DNA of 64,000 bases, from positions 248,001 to 312,000 of the forward strand of contig JAHDWA010000001.1 in assembly GCA_023382535.1 (NCBI GenBank), given 5' to 3'. How positions within the stretch are numbered: position 1 is the stretch's first letter; the number at the start of each line of letters is the position of its first letter. Below are positions 52,659 through 62,003 of this stretch, one piece after another. The notes below the pieces were generated by a model. The model had not been told where the DNA came from. It saw only the letters and a list, made by a program, of their open reading frames with translations, and made no database searches. The DNA is from Anaerolineae bacterium (lineage in GTDB: Bacteria > Chloroflexota > Anaerolineae > 4572-78 > J111). The position numbers were made by a program, and so were the translations under genes.

Positions 52659-53534
52659 TTAGCCCTGTTTGGGGTCGAGGGCATCACGCAGGCCATCCCC
52701 CACCAGATTGAACGCCAGCACGGTCAGAAACACGGCCAGGCCCGGGTAGATCATCAACTGCGGTTGGGTCTGGATAAAAGGCCGGGCGTCATCCAGCATG
52801 CGCCCCCACTCTGGCGTCGGCGCCTGTGCGCCCAAGCCCAGAAACGAAAAGGCCGAGATGCTCAACAACAGGTTGCCCATATCCAGGCTGGCCAGCACCA
52901 CCACCGGCGAGAGGATATTGGGCAGGACATGGCGCAGCGCCAGCCAGCCCGGCGAGATACCCAGGGCGCGGGCCGCTTCGACGTACTCTTTTTCTTTGAC
53001 GCTGAGGACTAAGCCGCGGGCGACGCGGGCGTAATTGACCCAGCCCACCGTTACCAAGGCAATCAGCACGTTGCCCAGACCCGGCCCGAGCATCCCAGCA
53101 ATGGCCAAAGCCAGGATCAACGTCGGAAACGCCAACAAGATGTCCACTATGCGCATCAACAGGTCGTCTACCCAACCGCCAGCGAGGCCGGCCAGGACCC
53201 CTACACTTACACCAATGGTCAGGATCGCCGCCATCGCCAGAGCGGCCATACTAAGCGTGATGCGGCCGCCGTAGACCAGGCGGGCCCAGATGGAACGGCC
53301 CAGGTTGTCTGCCCCCAGTGGAAAAGCGGCGCTGAGCGGCTGGTATTTGTTGACTGGATCAATAGCGACGGGATCGGCGCGGGCCACCAGCGGGGCAAAG
53401 AGGGCCAGCAGACCGAGGGCGAGCAGAAAGATCAGGCCCAACGCGGTCAGCCGGTCGCGCAGCAGGCGACGCCAGACAGAAGGGGGGCGGGGACGGACCG
53501 CTTGAATCTCAGCGAACCGATACACTTGAGCCAT
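52659..53534 (-). CDS. ABC transporter permease, DppC/NikC type
   Basis: 291 residues from ATG 53534, one base after the upstream permease stop. N-terminal helix (about 29-50), then the FPLGADNLGRSIWARLVYGG loop and EYVEAARALGISPGWLALRH, the EAA-type contact loop for the ATPase. Six helices. With DppB/NikB-type permease and SBP family 5 protein upstream it forms a peptide or nickel importer. ATPase genes are missing from the window. Confidence 0.92.
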   Translation of the reverse strand: MAQVYRFAEIQAVRPRPPSVWRRLLRDRLTALGLIFLLALGLLALFAPLVARADPVAIDPVNKYQPLSAAFPLGADNLGRSIWARLVYGGRITLSMAALAMAAILTIGVSVGVLAGLAGGWVDDLLMRIVDILLAFPTLILALAIAGMLGPGLGNVLIALVTVGWVNYARVARGLVLSVKEKEYVEAARALGISPGWLALRHVLPNILSPVVVLASLDMGNLLLSISAFSFLGLGAQAPTPEWGRMLDDARPFIQTQPQLMIYPGLAVFLTVLAFNLVGDGLRDALDPKQG

Positions 53535-53535
53535 C

Positions 53536-54474
53536 TTAAAGCCGGGCCGGTAAGCGAATGCGCGGGTCGAGCACGGGGTAAGACAGATCCACGGCCAGGT
53601 TGGCCAGGACAAAGGCGACGGACAGGAGCAGGACGAGCGCCTGCACGGTGGGGAAGTCGCGGGTGAGAATGGCGTCCACCGTCAACTGGCCGAGGCCAGG
53701 CCAGGCGAAGATCGTTTCGACGATGACCACTCCGCCGAGCAGATGGGCCGCCGTCAGGCCAAAGACGGTGAAGAGCGGCAGGAGAGCATTGCGTAGGGCG
53801 TGCCGGAAGACGACGTTACGCTCAAATACCCCTTTGGCCCGGGCCGTGCGGATGTAGTCCTCGCCCAATATTTCCAGCAGGCTAGCCCGCAGCAGCCGGG
53901 CGAAGGTGGGCGCCAGCCCCAAGCCGAGGGTCAGGGCCGGCAGCACCAGGTGCTGGGGTGTCTGGCGACCCATGGCCGGCAACCAATCGAGGACGACGGC
54001 AAAGTAATAGATGAGCAGCAGGCCTAGCCAGAAACTGGGCATGGATGCCCCGGCTAGGGCCAACAGCCGCGAGAGGTGATCCACCCAGGAGTGAGGGCGC
54101 ACCGCCGCTAAGAGGCCCAGCGGCAAGGCTACCATCAGCGATACAGACAAACCGGCGGCGGCGAGCTGGAGCGTAGGGACCAGCCGGATGGCGATAGCCT
54201 CGGCCACCGGCTGCCCGGAGCGAACCGAGGTGCCGAAGTCGAAGCGCACCGCACGCCCTAACCAACGGACATATTGGACCAAGATCGGATCGTTCAGGCC
54301 CATTTCGGCGCGTGTACGGGCGATCGCCTCCATCGTGAGCTGCGCACCCTGGTTGCGCAGGGCCACTTCTGCCGGGTCGCCAGGGGCCAGCCGGATCAGG
54401 CCGAAGGTGAGGATAGACACGACCAGCAAGACCGGGATAACCTGCAACAGGCGGCGAACAATATAAACGGTGAT
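53536..54474 (-). CDS. ABC transporter permease, DppB/NikB type, start codon unclear
   Basis: Ends at TAA 53536. The family begins with YIVRRLLQVIPVLLVVSILT, which is in frame from about 54462, but no ATG, GTG or TTG precedes it. AGGAGG lies at 54480-54485, so initiation at ATC 54474 or a nearby ATT is possible; the first standard codon is TTG 54447, which would cut into the first helix. The loop YIRTARAKGVFERNVVFRHA is the EAA motif. Six helices, heterodimer partner of the NikC-type permease next to it. Confidence 0.85.
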   Translation of the reverse strand: MTVYIVRRLLQVIPVLLVVSILTFGLIRLAPGDPAEVALRNQGAQLTMEAIARTRAEMGLNDPILVQYVRWLGRAVRFDFGTSVRSGQPVAEAIAIRLVPTLQLAAAGLSVSLMVALPLGLLAAVRPHSWVDHLSRLLALAGASMPSFWLGLLLIYYFAVVLDWLPAMGRQTPQHLVLPALTLGLGLAPTFARLLRASLLEILGEDYIRTARAKGVFERNVVFRHALRNALLPLFTVFGLTAAHLLGGVVIVETIFAWPGLGQLTVDAILTRDFPTVQALVLLLSVAFVLANLAVDLSYPVLDPRIRLPARL

Positions 54475-54551
54475 AAGTCCCTCCTCGCCACAAGGCAGAG
54501 CGGGACATGAAGAACGCTGGCTTGCCCGCTCGTACCCCCAATCACGTCATG

Positions 54552-56243
54552 CTATGGCCCGATAGAAATGCTGCTCCAATCCTGGTTAAGGGCTGAAGGG
54601 TGCGGCGTCAGGCCCTGCACTTTGTTGCTGGCCCCGTACAGGTAAGGCAGGTAGGCAATAGGAGCAACGCCGGTGAACTCGTCAATCCAGGTTTTCGCCG
54701 CCTGCACCGCCGCAGCCTGGGCTTCCGCCGGGTCGGTGGCGCTCAGCGACGCCAGGACCTGCTTATCAAAATCATCGCCAATCCAGAAACGCTTGTAGAG
54801 GACCGCTTCGCCCTCGGTATTGCAAGCACAGAACAGGCCGTAAGGGATGAAGGAGATGTCGGCGCTGTTCCACGTACCGGCCTCGATGACCATATGCATC
54901 TCACCCGTGTCCACATAATCGTAGTACGCGCCGATGTCGTTGAATTCGACCAGGTTGACGCCGATGCCGGCCTTTTCGAGTTGGCCTTTGACCACTTCCG
55001 GCAGGGGCTTGATCAGGTTGGCCGGCGGGAAACCGGAGACCAGGGTCAGCATGAGTTTCTGGTCATCCTGCTCGCGGATGCCATCCGCGCCCAACGTCCA
55101 ACCGGCCTCATCTAGCAGGGCGGCAGCTTGGTCCGGGTCGTAACTGAAGCCCTTGATCCCGGCGTCTATGGCCGGCAAGACAATGGGTGGGGTGAGACTT
55201 TTGGCCGGCAGGGCGTAGCCTTCGTAAACCTGGTTGGCAATAGCCTCTTTGTCCAGGGCGTAGTTGATGGCCTGGCGCAGCCGGACGTCGCTCAACAGGT
55301 CATAGGGCGGCTGTTGTTCTTTGGTCGCAAAATACAGGGCAAAATAGCCGGCCGGTTCGGCTTGATGCAGGGTGACCCCCTCCATAGCCGCAACCTGGGC
55401 CGCGTTCTCACGCGGCACATCGAGGATCAAATCCACATCACCCGATTGCAGCGCCAGGACGCGGGTGGAGTTGTCGGGGATGAAACGGAAGGTAATCTTG
55501 TCCAGTTTGGGCGGCTCGCCCCAGTAATTCGGGTTGCGAACGACAACTAGTTCCTCGTTTTGCTTGTAGGATTCCAGCATGAATGGGCCGGTCGTGATCG
55601 GGTTCTTGCCGGGGTCGCTCTTAGGGGAGTACATAGCATATGAAGGATGGGCCAGGCTTTCCATTACCCGGCCAAAGGGGAAGCGCGTGGTCAGATTGAG
55701 GGTGTACTTGTCCACCACTTTGAGGTTATCGGCATCGGTGGGGACGAGCGGCTGCCAGCGCGATTGTTTTTCCAGGGACCATTTGGCCGCCTCGGCGTCG
55801 AACTCGTCGCCGTTGTGGAACTTGACCCCCTGGCGCAGTTTGATTTCCCAGGTGTTGTTGCCGGTGTATTCCGCGCTCTCGGCCAACCACGGGATCACCT
55901 GGTAGTCAGGCGTAAGCTTGAAGAGCGTCTCGCCGATGTTGGTGTTGTTCGGATAAATGCCCAGCGCGGCCCCATCGCCTTCCAACCGATATTGATCCTG
56001 AGCAAAGCCGATGATCAACTCCTGCGCTGCGGCCGGCGCAGCTTCGGTGGGAGGAGCCTCAGTGGCGGCCGGCTCAGTTTCAGCAGGAGCAGCTTCGGTG
56101 GCGGCAGGGGGCTGCGTCGGCGGGGCGGCGGCCTCGGTGGGGGCCTGAGCCGCCGGGGTGGCCGCGCCACCGCAGGCTGTCAGCAGCAAGACAACGATTA
56201 AACTAAAACTCAAGCTAAACAGGAAATACCTTGAATACTTCAT
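54552..56243 (-). CDS. ABC substrate-binding lipoprotein, family 5
   Basis: 563 residues from ATG 56243, with AGGAGGAG upstream. Signal and lipobox (LLLTACGG) then an Ala/Pro/Glu/Thr spacer. The family 5 body shows WEIKLRQGVKFHNGDEFDAE, GPFMLESYKQNEELVVVRNP and RLRQAINYALDKEAI. Members bind peptides, nickel or opines; here the ligand is unknown. The first 40 residues, the ribosome site and the promoter closely match those of the unrelated sugar-type binding protein at 58390-59739. It heads the permease pair that follows. Confidence 0.93.
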   Translation of the reverse strand: MKYSRYFLFSLSFSLIVVLLLTACGGAATPAAQAPTEAAAPPTQPPAATEAAPAETEPAATEAPPTEAAPAAAQELIIGFAQDQYRLEGDGAALGIYPNNTNIGETLFKLTPDYQVIPWLAESAEYTGNNTWEIKLRQGVKFHNGDEFDAEAAKWSLEKQSRWQPLVPTDADNLKVVDKYTLNLTTRFPFGRVMESLAHPSYAMYSPKSDPGKNPITTGPFMLESYKQNEELVVVRNPNYWGEPPKLDKITFRFIPDNSTRVLALQSGDVDLILDVPRENAAQVAAMEGVTLHQAEPAGYFALYFATKEQQPPYDLLSDVRLRQAINYALDKEAIANQVYEGYALPAKSLTPPIVLPAIDAGIKGFSYDPDQAAALLDEAGWTLGADGIREQDDQKLMLTLVSGFPPANLIKPLPEVVKGQLEKAGIGVNLVEFNDIGAYYDYVDTGEMHMVIEAGTWNSADISFIPYGLFCACNTEGEAVLYKRFWIGDDFDKQVLASLSATDPAEAQAAAVQAAKTWIDEFTGVAPIAYLPYLYGASNKVQGLTPHPSALNQDWSSISIGP

Positions 56244-56412
56244 AATGCTATCTCCTCCTCTAAAATTATTAAGTTGTGAATAGGAACGACTAAATTTGGG
56301 CCGATTGAGCCAAAACACGCAATATCCCCTTTGGAAGGGTTAAGCTGCACTTGCTATCGGTCAACGGCGATAGGTAGGAGTTGGGGGCACAGATGAGTTA
56401 AAGATAACGGGA

Positions 56413-56467
56413 ATATTACAAGCTGTAAGGGTCTTGCGCATTGTAATATGATCTCCCCGGTTGTCAA
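56413..56467 (-). promoter_or_regulatory. Promoter with 9-bp inverted repeat, family 5 transporter
   Basis: -35 TTGACA (plus TGTCAA, 56462-56467), 16-bp spacer, -10 TACAAT (56440-56445). ATATTACAA at 56413-56421 and TTGTAATAT at 56441-56449 are perfect inverted arms with a 19-bp spacer, the right arm overlapping the -10. The whole gap 56244-56575 has no gene. The same layout is at 59834-59890. Confidence 0.7.
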
Positions 56468-56575
56468 ATTTGGGATTACTGATATTGGGCCAGGTGGCAA
56501 TCAGCGCCCCGCTTTCAAGCGCAGGCAATCAAACGCGACATTCCCGCTCTCTGCTCAACAATTGGATCCGGCGTT

Positions 56576-57469
56576 TCACCTCAAGCCGGTGGTGACGATC
56601 CCACGCACGAACTCACGCCGCAAGATGAGGAACAGGATGACAATGGGTAGGAACGCGGTGACCGAGGCGGCCAGCAGAAGTGGATAATCGGTGGCGTTCT
56701 GAGTAGTGAACTCGGCCAGGCCCAGTTGCAAAGGGCGCAAATCCGAATCCGTAATGACGATGAGTGGCCAGAGCAGCGCGTTCCAACTTTCGAGAAAGGT
56801 GAAAATCGCTAAGGCGGAGAGGGCCGGCCGGGCCAGCGGCAAAACGATCCGCCAATAAATGCCAAACTCGCTCGCCCCATCCAGCCGGGCCGCATCCAGC
56901 AATTCATTGGGGATGGTCTGGATGAATTGCCGCATGAGGAACACACCGAAGGCAGTGATCGCGCCCGGCACAATCATGCCCTGATAGGTGTTCAGCCAGC
57001 CCAGGTCGCGCACCAAAATGTACAGCGGTACCATGATGACCTGAAAGGGCACCATCAGCGTGCTCAGGATGGCTAGAAAAAAAACGTTCCGGCCCCAAAA
57101 GTTGTAACGGGCGAAACCGTAACCGGCCAGCGAGGCGAAGAACAGATTGGACAGGGTGGTGGCAATGGCAATAAAGGCGCTGTTGAGAAAGTAACCGGCG
57201 AATGGCGCGGCCGTTAACGCTTCGGTATAGTTTGACCACTGCGGGCTTGCGGGCAGCCAACGGAAAGGCACAGCAAAAATTTCGGGGCGCGTTTTGAAGG
57301 AAGCCAGCACCGTCCAGGCTAGTGGGATCGTCAGCGCGAACGCGCCGCCGAGGAGGATGGCGTAGAATATAGCCCAGCCGGCCAGCCATCGGACGCGCCG
57401 CCTTCGCCTGGCGCGGGTGGCCTCAGCGCGTCGGGAAGCAGGCACGTGCACTGCCATCGGCTCAGACAT
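56576..57469 (-). CDS. ABC sugar permease, MalG type
   Basis: 297 residues from ATG 57469, which overlaps the MalF-type stop by eight bases. The N-terminus is Arg-rich, then six helices. The EAA loop IPNELLDAARLDGASEFGIY and WRIVLPLARPALSALAIFTF are typical of MalG/carbohydrate uptake permeases. It works with the MalF-type permease and SBP family 1 protein upstream. No MsmX-like ATPase is in the window. Confidence 0.93.
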   Translation of the reverse strand: MSEPMAVHVPASRRAEATRARRRRRVRWLAGWAIFYAILLGGAFALTIPLAWTVLASFKTRPEIFAVPFRWLPASPQWSNYTEALTAAPFAGYFLNSAFIAIATTLSNLFFASLAGYGFARYNFWGRNVFFLAILSTLMVPFQVIMVPLYILVRDLGWLNTYQGMIVPGAITAFGVFLMRQFIQTIPNELLDAARLDGASEFGIYWRIVLPLARPALSALAIFTFLESWNALLWPLIVITDSDLRPLQLGLAEFTTQNATDYPLLLAASVTAFLPIVILFLILRREFVRGIVTTGLR

Positions 57470-58367
57470 ACCCCACTTCCTCAGCCCGCACCAGCCGCAT
57501 CTGCACCAGGGTGAAGGCGATAATGACCGCAAACATCACCAGCGACATCGCCGCCGCGTAGCCCAGCCGCAGCGATGTGAAGCTGGTGCTGTAAATGTGC
57601 AGGGCGATGACGTTGGTGGCGTCGCTCGGCCCGCCGCGCGTCAGCACGTACTGGTTGCCGAAACTCTGGAAGGCGTGAATAAAGGAGATGATCATGACGA
57701 ACAGACTGGTGGGCTTGAGCAAGGGCAGAGTGATGCGCCAGAAGGCTTGCCAGTTCGAGGCGCCATCTATGCGAGCGGCCTCGTACAGTTCTTCCGGGAT
57801 GTCTTGCAAACCGGCCAGGAAGATGATGAAATAAAAGCCGACCTCCTGCCAGATCGTCATGATGATGAGCGCCAACGGGGCCAGCGCCGCCGAGGTCAGC
57901 CAGGGCAACGGCTCGGCGATAAAGGGCGAGAGGGCGGCGTTGATCAGCCCCTTTGGATGAAACAGCACCCGCCAGACCATGGCCACCGGTACGCCTGAGA
58001 GCACAACCGGGGTGAAATAGAGGAGTTGAAAGAAGCCTCGACCCCGAAAGCGGCGGTTAAAGAGCAGCGCCGCGCCCAGCGAGAGGACCCACAACGGCAT
58101 CGTCGTGCCGAGCATATACCCGGCGGTATTGCTCACCGCCCGCACAAAGCGCTTGTCGGCCAGCAGGGTGGCATAGTTCTCCAGCCCGACGAACTGGGGC
58201 GAGGCGAGCAGATTATAGTCGGTCAGGCTGAGGTAAAAGGCCCGCAGCATCGGGTAAAAATCAAAGATAATAAAGAAGAGCAGGGCGGGCAACACAAAGG
58301 TCAGGCCCCACAGCCGTTGGCGAGTATAGACGCCCAGGCGCGGGCGGCGGGCGGCAGTTCTCCTCAT
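57462..58367 (-). CDS. ABC sugar permease, MalF type
   Basis: 301 residues. Six helices; first helix at about 20-42 (LTFVLPALLFFIIFDFYPML). The EAA loop IPEELYEAARIDGASNWQAF and RITLPLLKPTSLFV is intact. Starts 22 bases after the binding-protein stop and overlaps the MalG-type gene by eight bases. Confidence 0.93.
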   Translation of the reverse strand: MRRTAARRPRLGVYTRQRLWGLTFVLPALLFFIIFDFYPMLRAFYLSLTDYNLLASPQFVGLENYATLLADKRFVRAVSNTAGYMLGTTMPLWVLSLGAALLFNRRFRGRGFFQLLYFTPVVLSGVPVAMVWRVLFHPKGLINAALSPFIAEPLPWLTSAALAPLALIIMTIWQEVGFYFIIFLAGLQDIPEELYEAARIDGASNWQAFWRITLPLLKPTSLFVMIISFIHAFQSFGNQYVLTRGGPSDATNVIALHIYSTSFTSLRLGYAAAMSLVMFAVIIAFTLVQMRLVRAEEVGYV

Positions 58368-58389
58368 AGTTGGCAGGCTCGCGCCATCT

Positions 58390-59739
58390 TCATTTATCGC
58401 GGGACAGGATGTCGGTTAACTCCTGCTGGGCCTGGTCGAGCGAGGCCTGCGGGGTTTCGTCGCCCTGCGTCACCCGTTGAATGGCTCGCATCACCGCTTC
58501 CCACATTTCGCCTGTCATCCGGTCAGCCGGAGTGCCCTTCATATCGTTCCAGAACACGTGGGCATATGGCACTTCGTCCAGGGCGCCGCTCTCTTCCAGT
58601 TCCAGCCGTGGCTGAATCAGGCCGGCTTGTTTGAAGTAATCGGCAGGTTTGGAGTTCAGGGAGGCGGAGAGCTTCCAGGCGGCGGCCTGTTCGGCGGGCG
58701 GGGATTGGGCATTGACCATGTGGCCATAGGCGTACAGGAACGCGCCGGTGTCGTTGACGGCGTCGGCAAAGCGCGGGAAGGGTACGACGACGTACTGCTT
58801 GGCCGTTTCCGGGTAATTCTCCTCCAGCCACGGCCCTAACCACGTGCCGACCGTGACCATAGACAGCGCGCCCTCGCCAAACAATTCAATCGGTTCCTCG
58901 ACCGTCGGGTCGCCGAGTTGGTAGGTGTGAATCCAATCGTACCAGAACTGGAGGGCTTTTGCGTTAGCCTCGGCGTTGAGAGTGGCCTGGGTCGCGTCGT
59001 CGTTGAGGAACGAGCCGCCAAGCTGGTAGGCCATGCCCTCAAAGGCCAGCACCGGCAGGTCAATATCGCCGCCGTAGGTGAAGTCGAAACCACGACGGGT
59101 AACCGCACCGCCGGAGTCGGTCTGGGTCAGTTTCTGCGCCACGTCCACCAGTTCTTCCCACGTCTTGGGGTAATCCTTCTCCGGGTCGAGGCCCGCTTCT
59201 TGTAAATGCTCAACGTTAAGGTAGAGGGCTTGATTGTTGATTTCGGTGGGGATGGCGTACAGCGTGCCGCCGAAGGTGTAGGCATCGAGAGCGCCGGGGA
59301 CGTAGAGGGCCTTGAACTCGTCGAGCGAAGCCAGGCCCATCGCCGCCGCGTCCACTGGGGCGACGGCCTTGCTCGCGGCCAGGGTCACCATGCGACTGGT
59401 GAAGATGTTGAACAAGTCGGGGCCGGTATTGCCCGCCAGCGCGGTCAGGAGTTTGGTGTCATAATCCTCAAAGGGGAAGACCTCGTACTTGACCTCGACG
59501 TTTGGGTTTTGGGCCATGAACTCGGCGATAAGTTGCTCGTCGAGTTTGTTGCGTGGCTCGTTCTCGTGCGTCCAGTATACGATGGAGACCTTTTCCGCCA
59601 CGGGCGGATTGGTCGGCGCGGAAGTCGGGGCCTGGGTCGCCTGAGCCGCCGGGGTCGCCACACTGCTGCAAGCGGTTAGTAGCAAGGCAACGATTAAACT
59701 AAAGCTCAAGCTAAACAGATAATACCTTGAGTGCTTCAT
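58390..59739 (-). CDS. ABC substrate-binding lipoprotein, sugar type (family 1)
   Basis: 449 residues. Signal and lipobox (LLLTACSS), short Thr/Pro spacer, then the family 1 body: VYWTHENEPRNKLDEQLIAE, GPDLFNIFTSRMVTLA, YAIPTEINNQALYLNVEHLQ. The ligand is probably an oligosaccharide or glycerol-phosphate type solute; it cannot be told. It has AGGAGGAG upstream. Its leader, ribosome site and first 25 residues are nearly the same as in the family 5 protein at 54552-56243, although the mature domains are unrelated. Confidence 0.93.
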   Translation of the reverse strand: MKHSRYYLFSLSFSLIVALLLTACSSVATPAAQATQAPTSAPTNPPVAEKVSIVYWTHENEPRNKLDEQLIAEFMAQNPNVEVKYEVFPFEDYDTKLLTALAGNTGPDLFNIFTSRMVTLAASKAVAPVDAAAMGLASLDEFKALYVPGALDAYTFGGTLYAIPTEINNQALYLNVEHLQEAGLDPEKDYPKTWEELVDVAQKLTQTDSGGAVTRRGFDFTYGGDIDLPVLAFEGMAYQLGGSFLNDDATQATLNAEANAKALQFWYDWIHTYQLGDPTVEEPIELFGEGALSMVTVGTWLGPWLEENYPETAKQYVVVPFPRFADAVNDTGAFLYAYGHMVNAQSPPAEQAAAWKLSASLNSKPADYFKQAGLIQPRLELEESGALDEVPYAHVFWNDMKGTPADRMTGEMWEAVMRAIQRVTQGDETPQASLDQAQQELTDILSRDK

Positions 59740-59833
59740 GAAGCTAACTCCTCCTCCAAATTATTAAGTTGTGAATGGTTAGATCAACCGCACGAGATAG
59801 GAGTTAGGAGAACGGATTATTAAAAGTAGCGGG

Positions 59834-59890
59834 AATATTACAAATCGTAAGAGTCTTGCGTATTGTAATATTTCATCTCCCCGCTTGTCA
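59834..59890 (-). promoter_or_regulatory. Promoter with 9-bp inverted repeat, sugar transporter
   Basis: -35 TTGACA (59885-59890), 18-bp spacer, -10 TACAAT (59861-59866). ATATTACAA (59834-59842) and TTGTAATAT (59862-59870) keep the exact arms and 19-bp spacing of the copy at 56413, while the spacer differs at several positions. This conservation points to a regulator site or RNA hairpin. Confidence 0.7.
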
Positions 59891-59925
59891 AATTTGGGGT
59901 CGTTGATGGTGGTTTCTCATCGTCT

Positions 59926-61944
59926 TCATTTTGCCGGAACTCCTGTGGTTCGCATTTTGACATTGACTACAGCCTGTTGACCGCTTTCCCGATGATTGGG
60001 CCAGGCGGCAATCAGCGTGCCAATGATGAACACAAAGCCGCCAATCCAGAGCCAGTTGACCAGGGGGTTGATGTAGACTTTAAAGGTCGCCGTTTGGCCA
60101 GAGTCCTCCCAGCCGGCCAAAATTACATACAGATCATCGGCCAGGGTGCTGCGCTTGTCGGGAATGGTCATCGGCTGCTGCTGCACGATGAAAAGTTCAC
60201 GGGTGGGGAGCAACTCGCCGGCGGGTTGGCCGTTAAAGCTAACATCCAAAATGGCCTCGGTGATGCTTCGGTCATCCGGGCTAAGCCCCTCCCGCAAGCC
60301 GCGATAGGTTAATTCATAGCTCCCGCTAAACTCACTGCTGATAGTCAGGCTTTCGCCTACAGCCAGATTGCGCTGCGTCTCAACTTGATAGAAGCGGCTG
60401 CCAATGATCCCAATGGCGATTAGGACCACCCCGATGTGGATCAGATAGCCCCCGTAGCGGCGGCGATTGCGCGCCATCAATTTCCGCAAGGCCACCGGGT
60501 AGCTCTCACCCTGAGTGCGATGGCGGGCGCTCACTCCCCGCCAATATTCAATCAATGTCGCTATCAAGGTAAAGGCGCATAAGCCAAAACCTAACACCGC
60601 GCCGAAAATTTTCACCCCGGCAACGCTGTAAAGCAAGGCCATTGTCGCCAATCCCACTGCTGCTGGCCAAAGCAAAACATCGCCTAGTTTTTTCGGCGAA
60701 GCCCGCCGCCAGGGGATGAGCGGAGCCACCCCCATCAGGACGACCACAATCGCCCACAGCGGGCCGGTCGTCTGCTCAAAGAAGGGTGGGCCGACCACAA
60801 TTTTTTCCCCCATCACCGCTTCGGATAGGAGCGGAAAGTGTGTGCCCCACCAGACAGCAATAGCCAGCCCGATAAAAATTAAATTGTTCAATAAAAAGAA
60901 GGACTCCCGCGATAGTAGGGCGTCAAGCTCGTTGTCCGAACGGAGGTCTTCCCAGCGCGACACAAATAGCCACAAGGATAGAATGAACATTAGCCCGATA
61001 AAACCCAGAAAGAGAGGGCCAATCGCGCTTTGGGCAAAGGTATGAACTGAGGAGATGACGCCGGAACGGGTCAAAAAGGTGCCTTCAATCACCAGGGAAA
61101 AGGTGAGAATAATCAAAGCCATATTCCAGCGCTTGAACATTCCCCGGTTTTCCTGCATCATCACTGAGTGCAAAAAAGGAGTCGCAATCAGCCACGGAAT
61201 GAGCGAAGCATTTTCAACCGGATCCCAGCCCCAATAGCCACCCCAGCCCAACACGTCGTAAGCCCACCAGCCCCCTAGAACCAACCCCATACTCAGGAAC
61301 AGCCAGGCAGTCAAGGTCCAGCGCCGGGTGGTACGAATCCATAGGTCGCCGGTTTGGCGAGTGACCAAGGCGGCGATGGCAAAGGCATAGGGAATGACGA
61401 AGGAAACAAAGCCGGTGTACAGAATCGGGGGATGAATAATCATCCCAAAGTGGCGCAGCAGCGGGTTCAGGCCCCGCCCATCGGCCGGGAAGGTGTCCAA
61501 TTGTTCAAAAGGATTGGCCACAAAAACGATCAGGCCGATAAAGAAGGCCAGCGTCACCTGGGTCACGGCAATGACGTAGGGCATCATCGGGCGCATCGAA
61601 TCCCACTTTCTAAACAACACCAGGGCGGCGAAGATAGACATCAGCCACGACCAGAACAGTAGTGACCCGGCCTGCCCGCCCCACAGCGCCGTGACCCGGT
61701 AAAATAGCGGGGCCGCCCGGTTGCTGACATCATAAACAAATTTGGTCTGATAATGCCCCTGGATCAGCAGGTACTCCAAAATGATAACGGCGAGGGTGAT
61801 AAGGCCGGTCACGCCAAAGGCGGCATTGCGGGCGCTGGCGATTAATTCGACTACCCTGCGCCGCGCGCCTACAATCGGCACAATCGTCGCGTAAACGGCC
61901 AGGGCAAAGGCCAGAGTTAGGGCAACATAACCAATATTCGGCAT
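59926..61944 (-). CDS. ccmF: Cytochrome c-type biogenesis protein CcmF
   Basis: 672 residues with about 14 helices. The heme-binding WWD-like stretch is WGGYWGWDPVENASLIPWLI, preceded by LWGGQAGSLLFWSWL. CcmF is the core of the heme lyase that attaches heme to apocytochrome c. GGAG precedes ATG 61944. No ccmC, ccmE, ccmH or thioredoxin gene is seen beside it, so the partners must be elsewhere. The gene order places it after a DUF2085 protein. Confidence 0.95.
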   Translation of the reverse strand: MPNIGYVALTLAFALAVYATIVPIVGARRRVVELIASARNAAFGVTGLITLAVIILEYLLIQGHYQTKFVYDVSNRAAPLFYRVTALWGGQAGSLLFWSWLMSIFAALVLFRKWDSMRPMMPYVIAVTQVTLAFFIGLIVFVANPFEQLDTFPADGRGLNPLLRHFGMIIHPPILYTGFVSFVIPYAFAIAALVTRQTGDLWIRTTRRWTLTAWLFLSMGLVLGGWWAYDVLGWGGYWGWDPVENASLIPWLIATPFLHSVMMQENRGMFKRWNMALIILTFSLVIEGTFLTRSGVISSVHTFAQSAIGPLFLGFIGLMFILSLWLFVSRWEDLRSDNELDALLSRESFFLLNNLIFIGLAIAVWWGTHFPLLSEAVMGEKIVVGPPFFEQTTGPLWAIVVVLMGVAPLIPWRRASPKKLGDVLLWPAAVGLATMALLYSVAGVKIFGAVLGFGLCAFTLIATLIEYWRGVSARHRTQGESYPVALRKLMARNRRRYGGYLIHIGVVLIAIGIIGSRFYQVETQRNLAVGESLTISSEFSGSYELTYRGLREGLSPDDRSITEAILDVSFNGQPAGELLPTRELFIVQQQPMTIPDKRSTLADDLYVILAGWEDSGQTATFKVYINPLVNWLWIGGFVFIIGTLIAAWPNHRESGQQAVVNVKMRTTGVPAK

Positions 61945-62003
61945 AAAATGATCTCCAATCTATTCAACCGTGTTTGTTTGCAAGTGACAGCAAGTTCTGT
62001 GGC

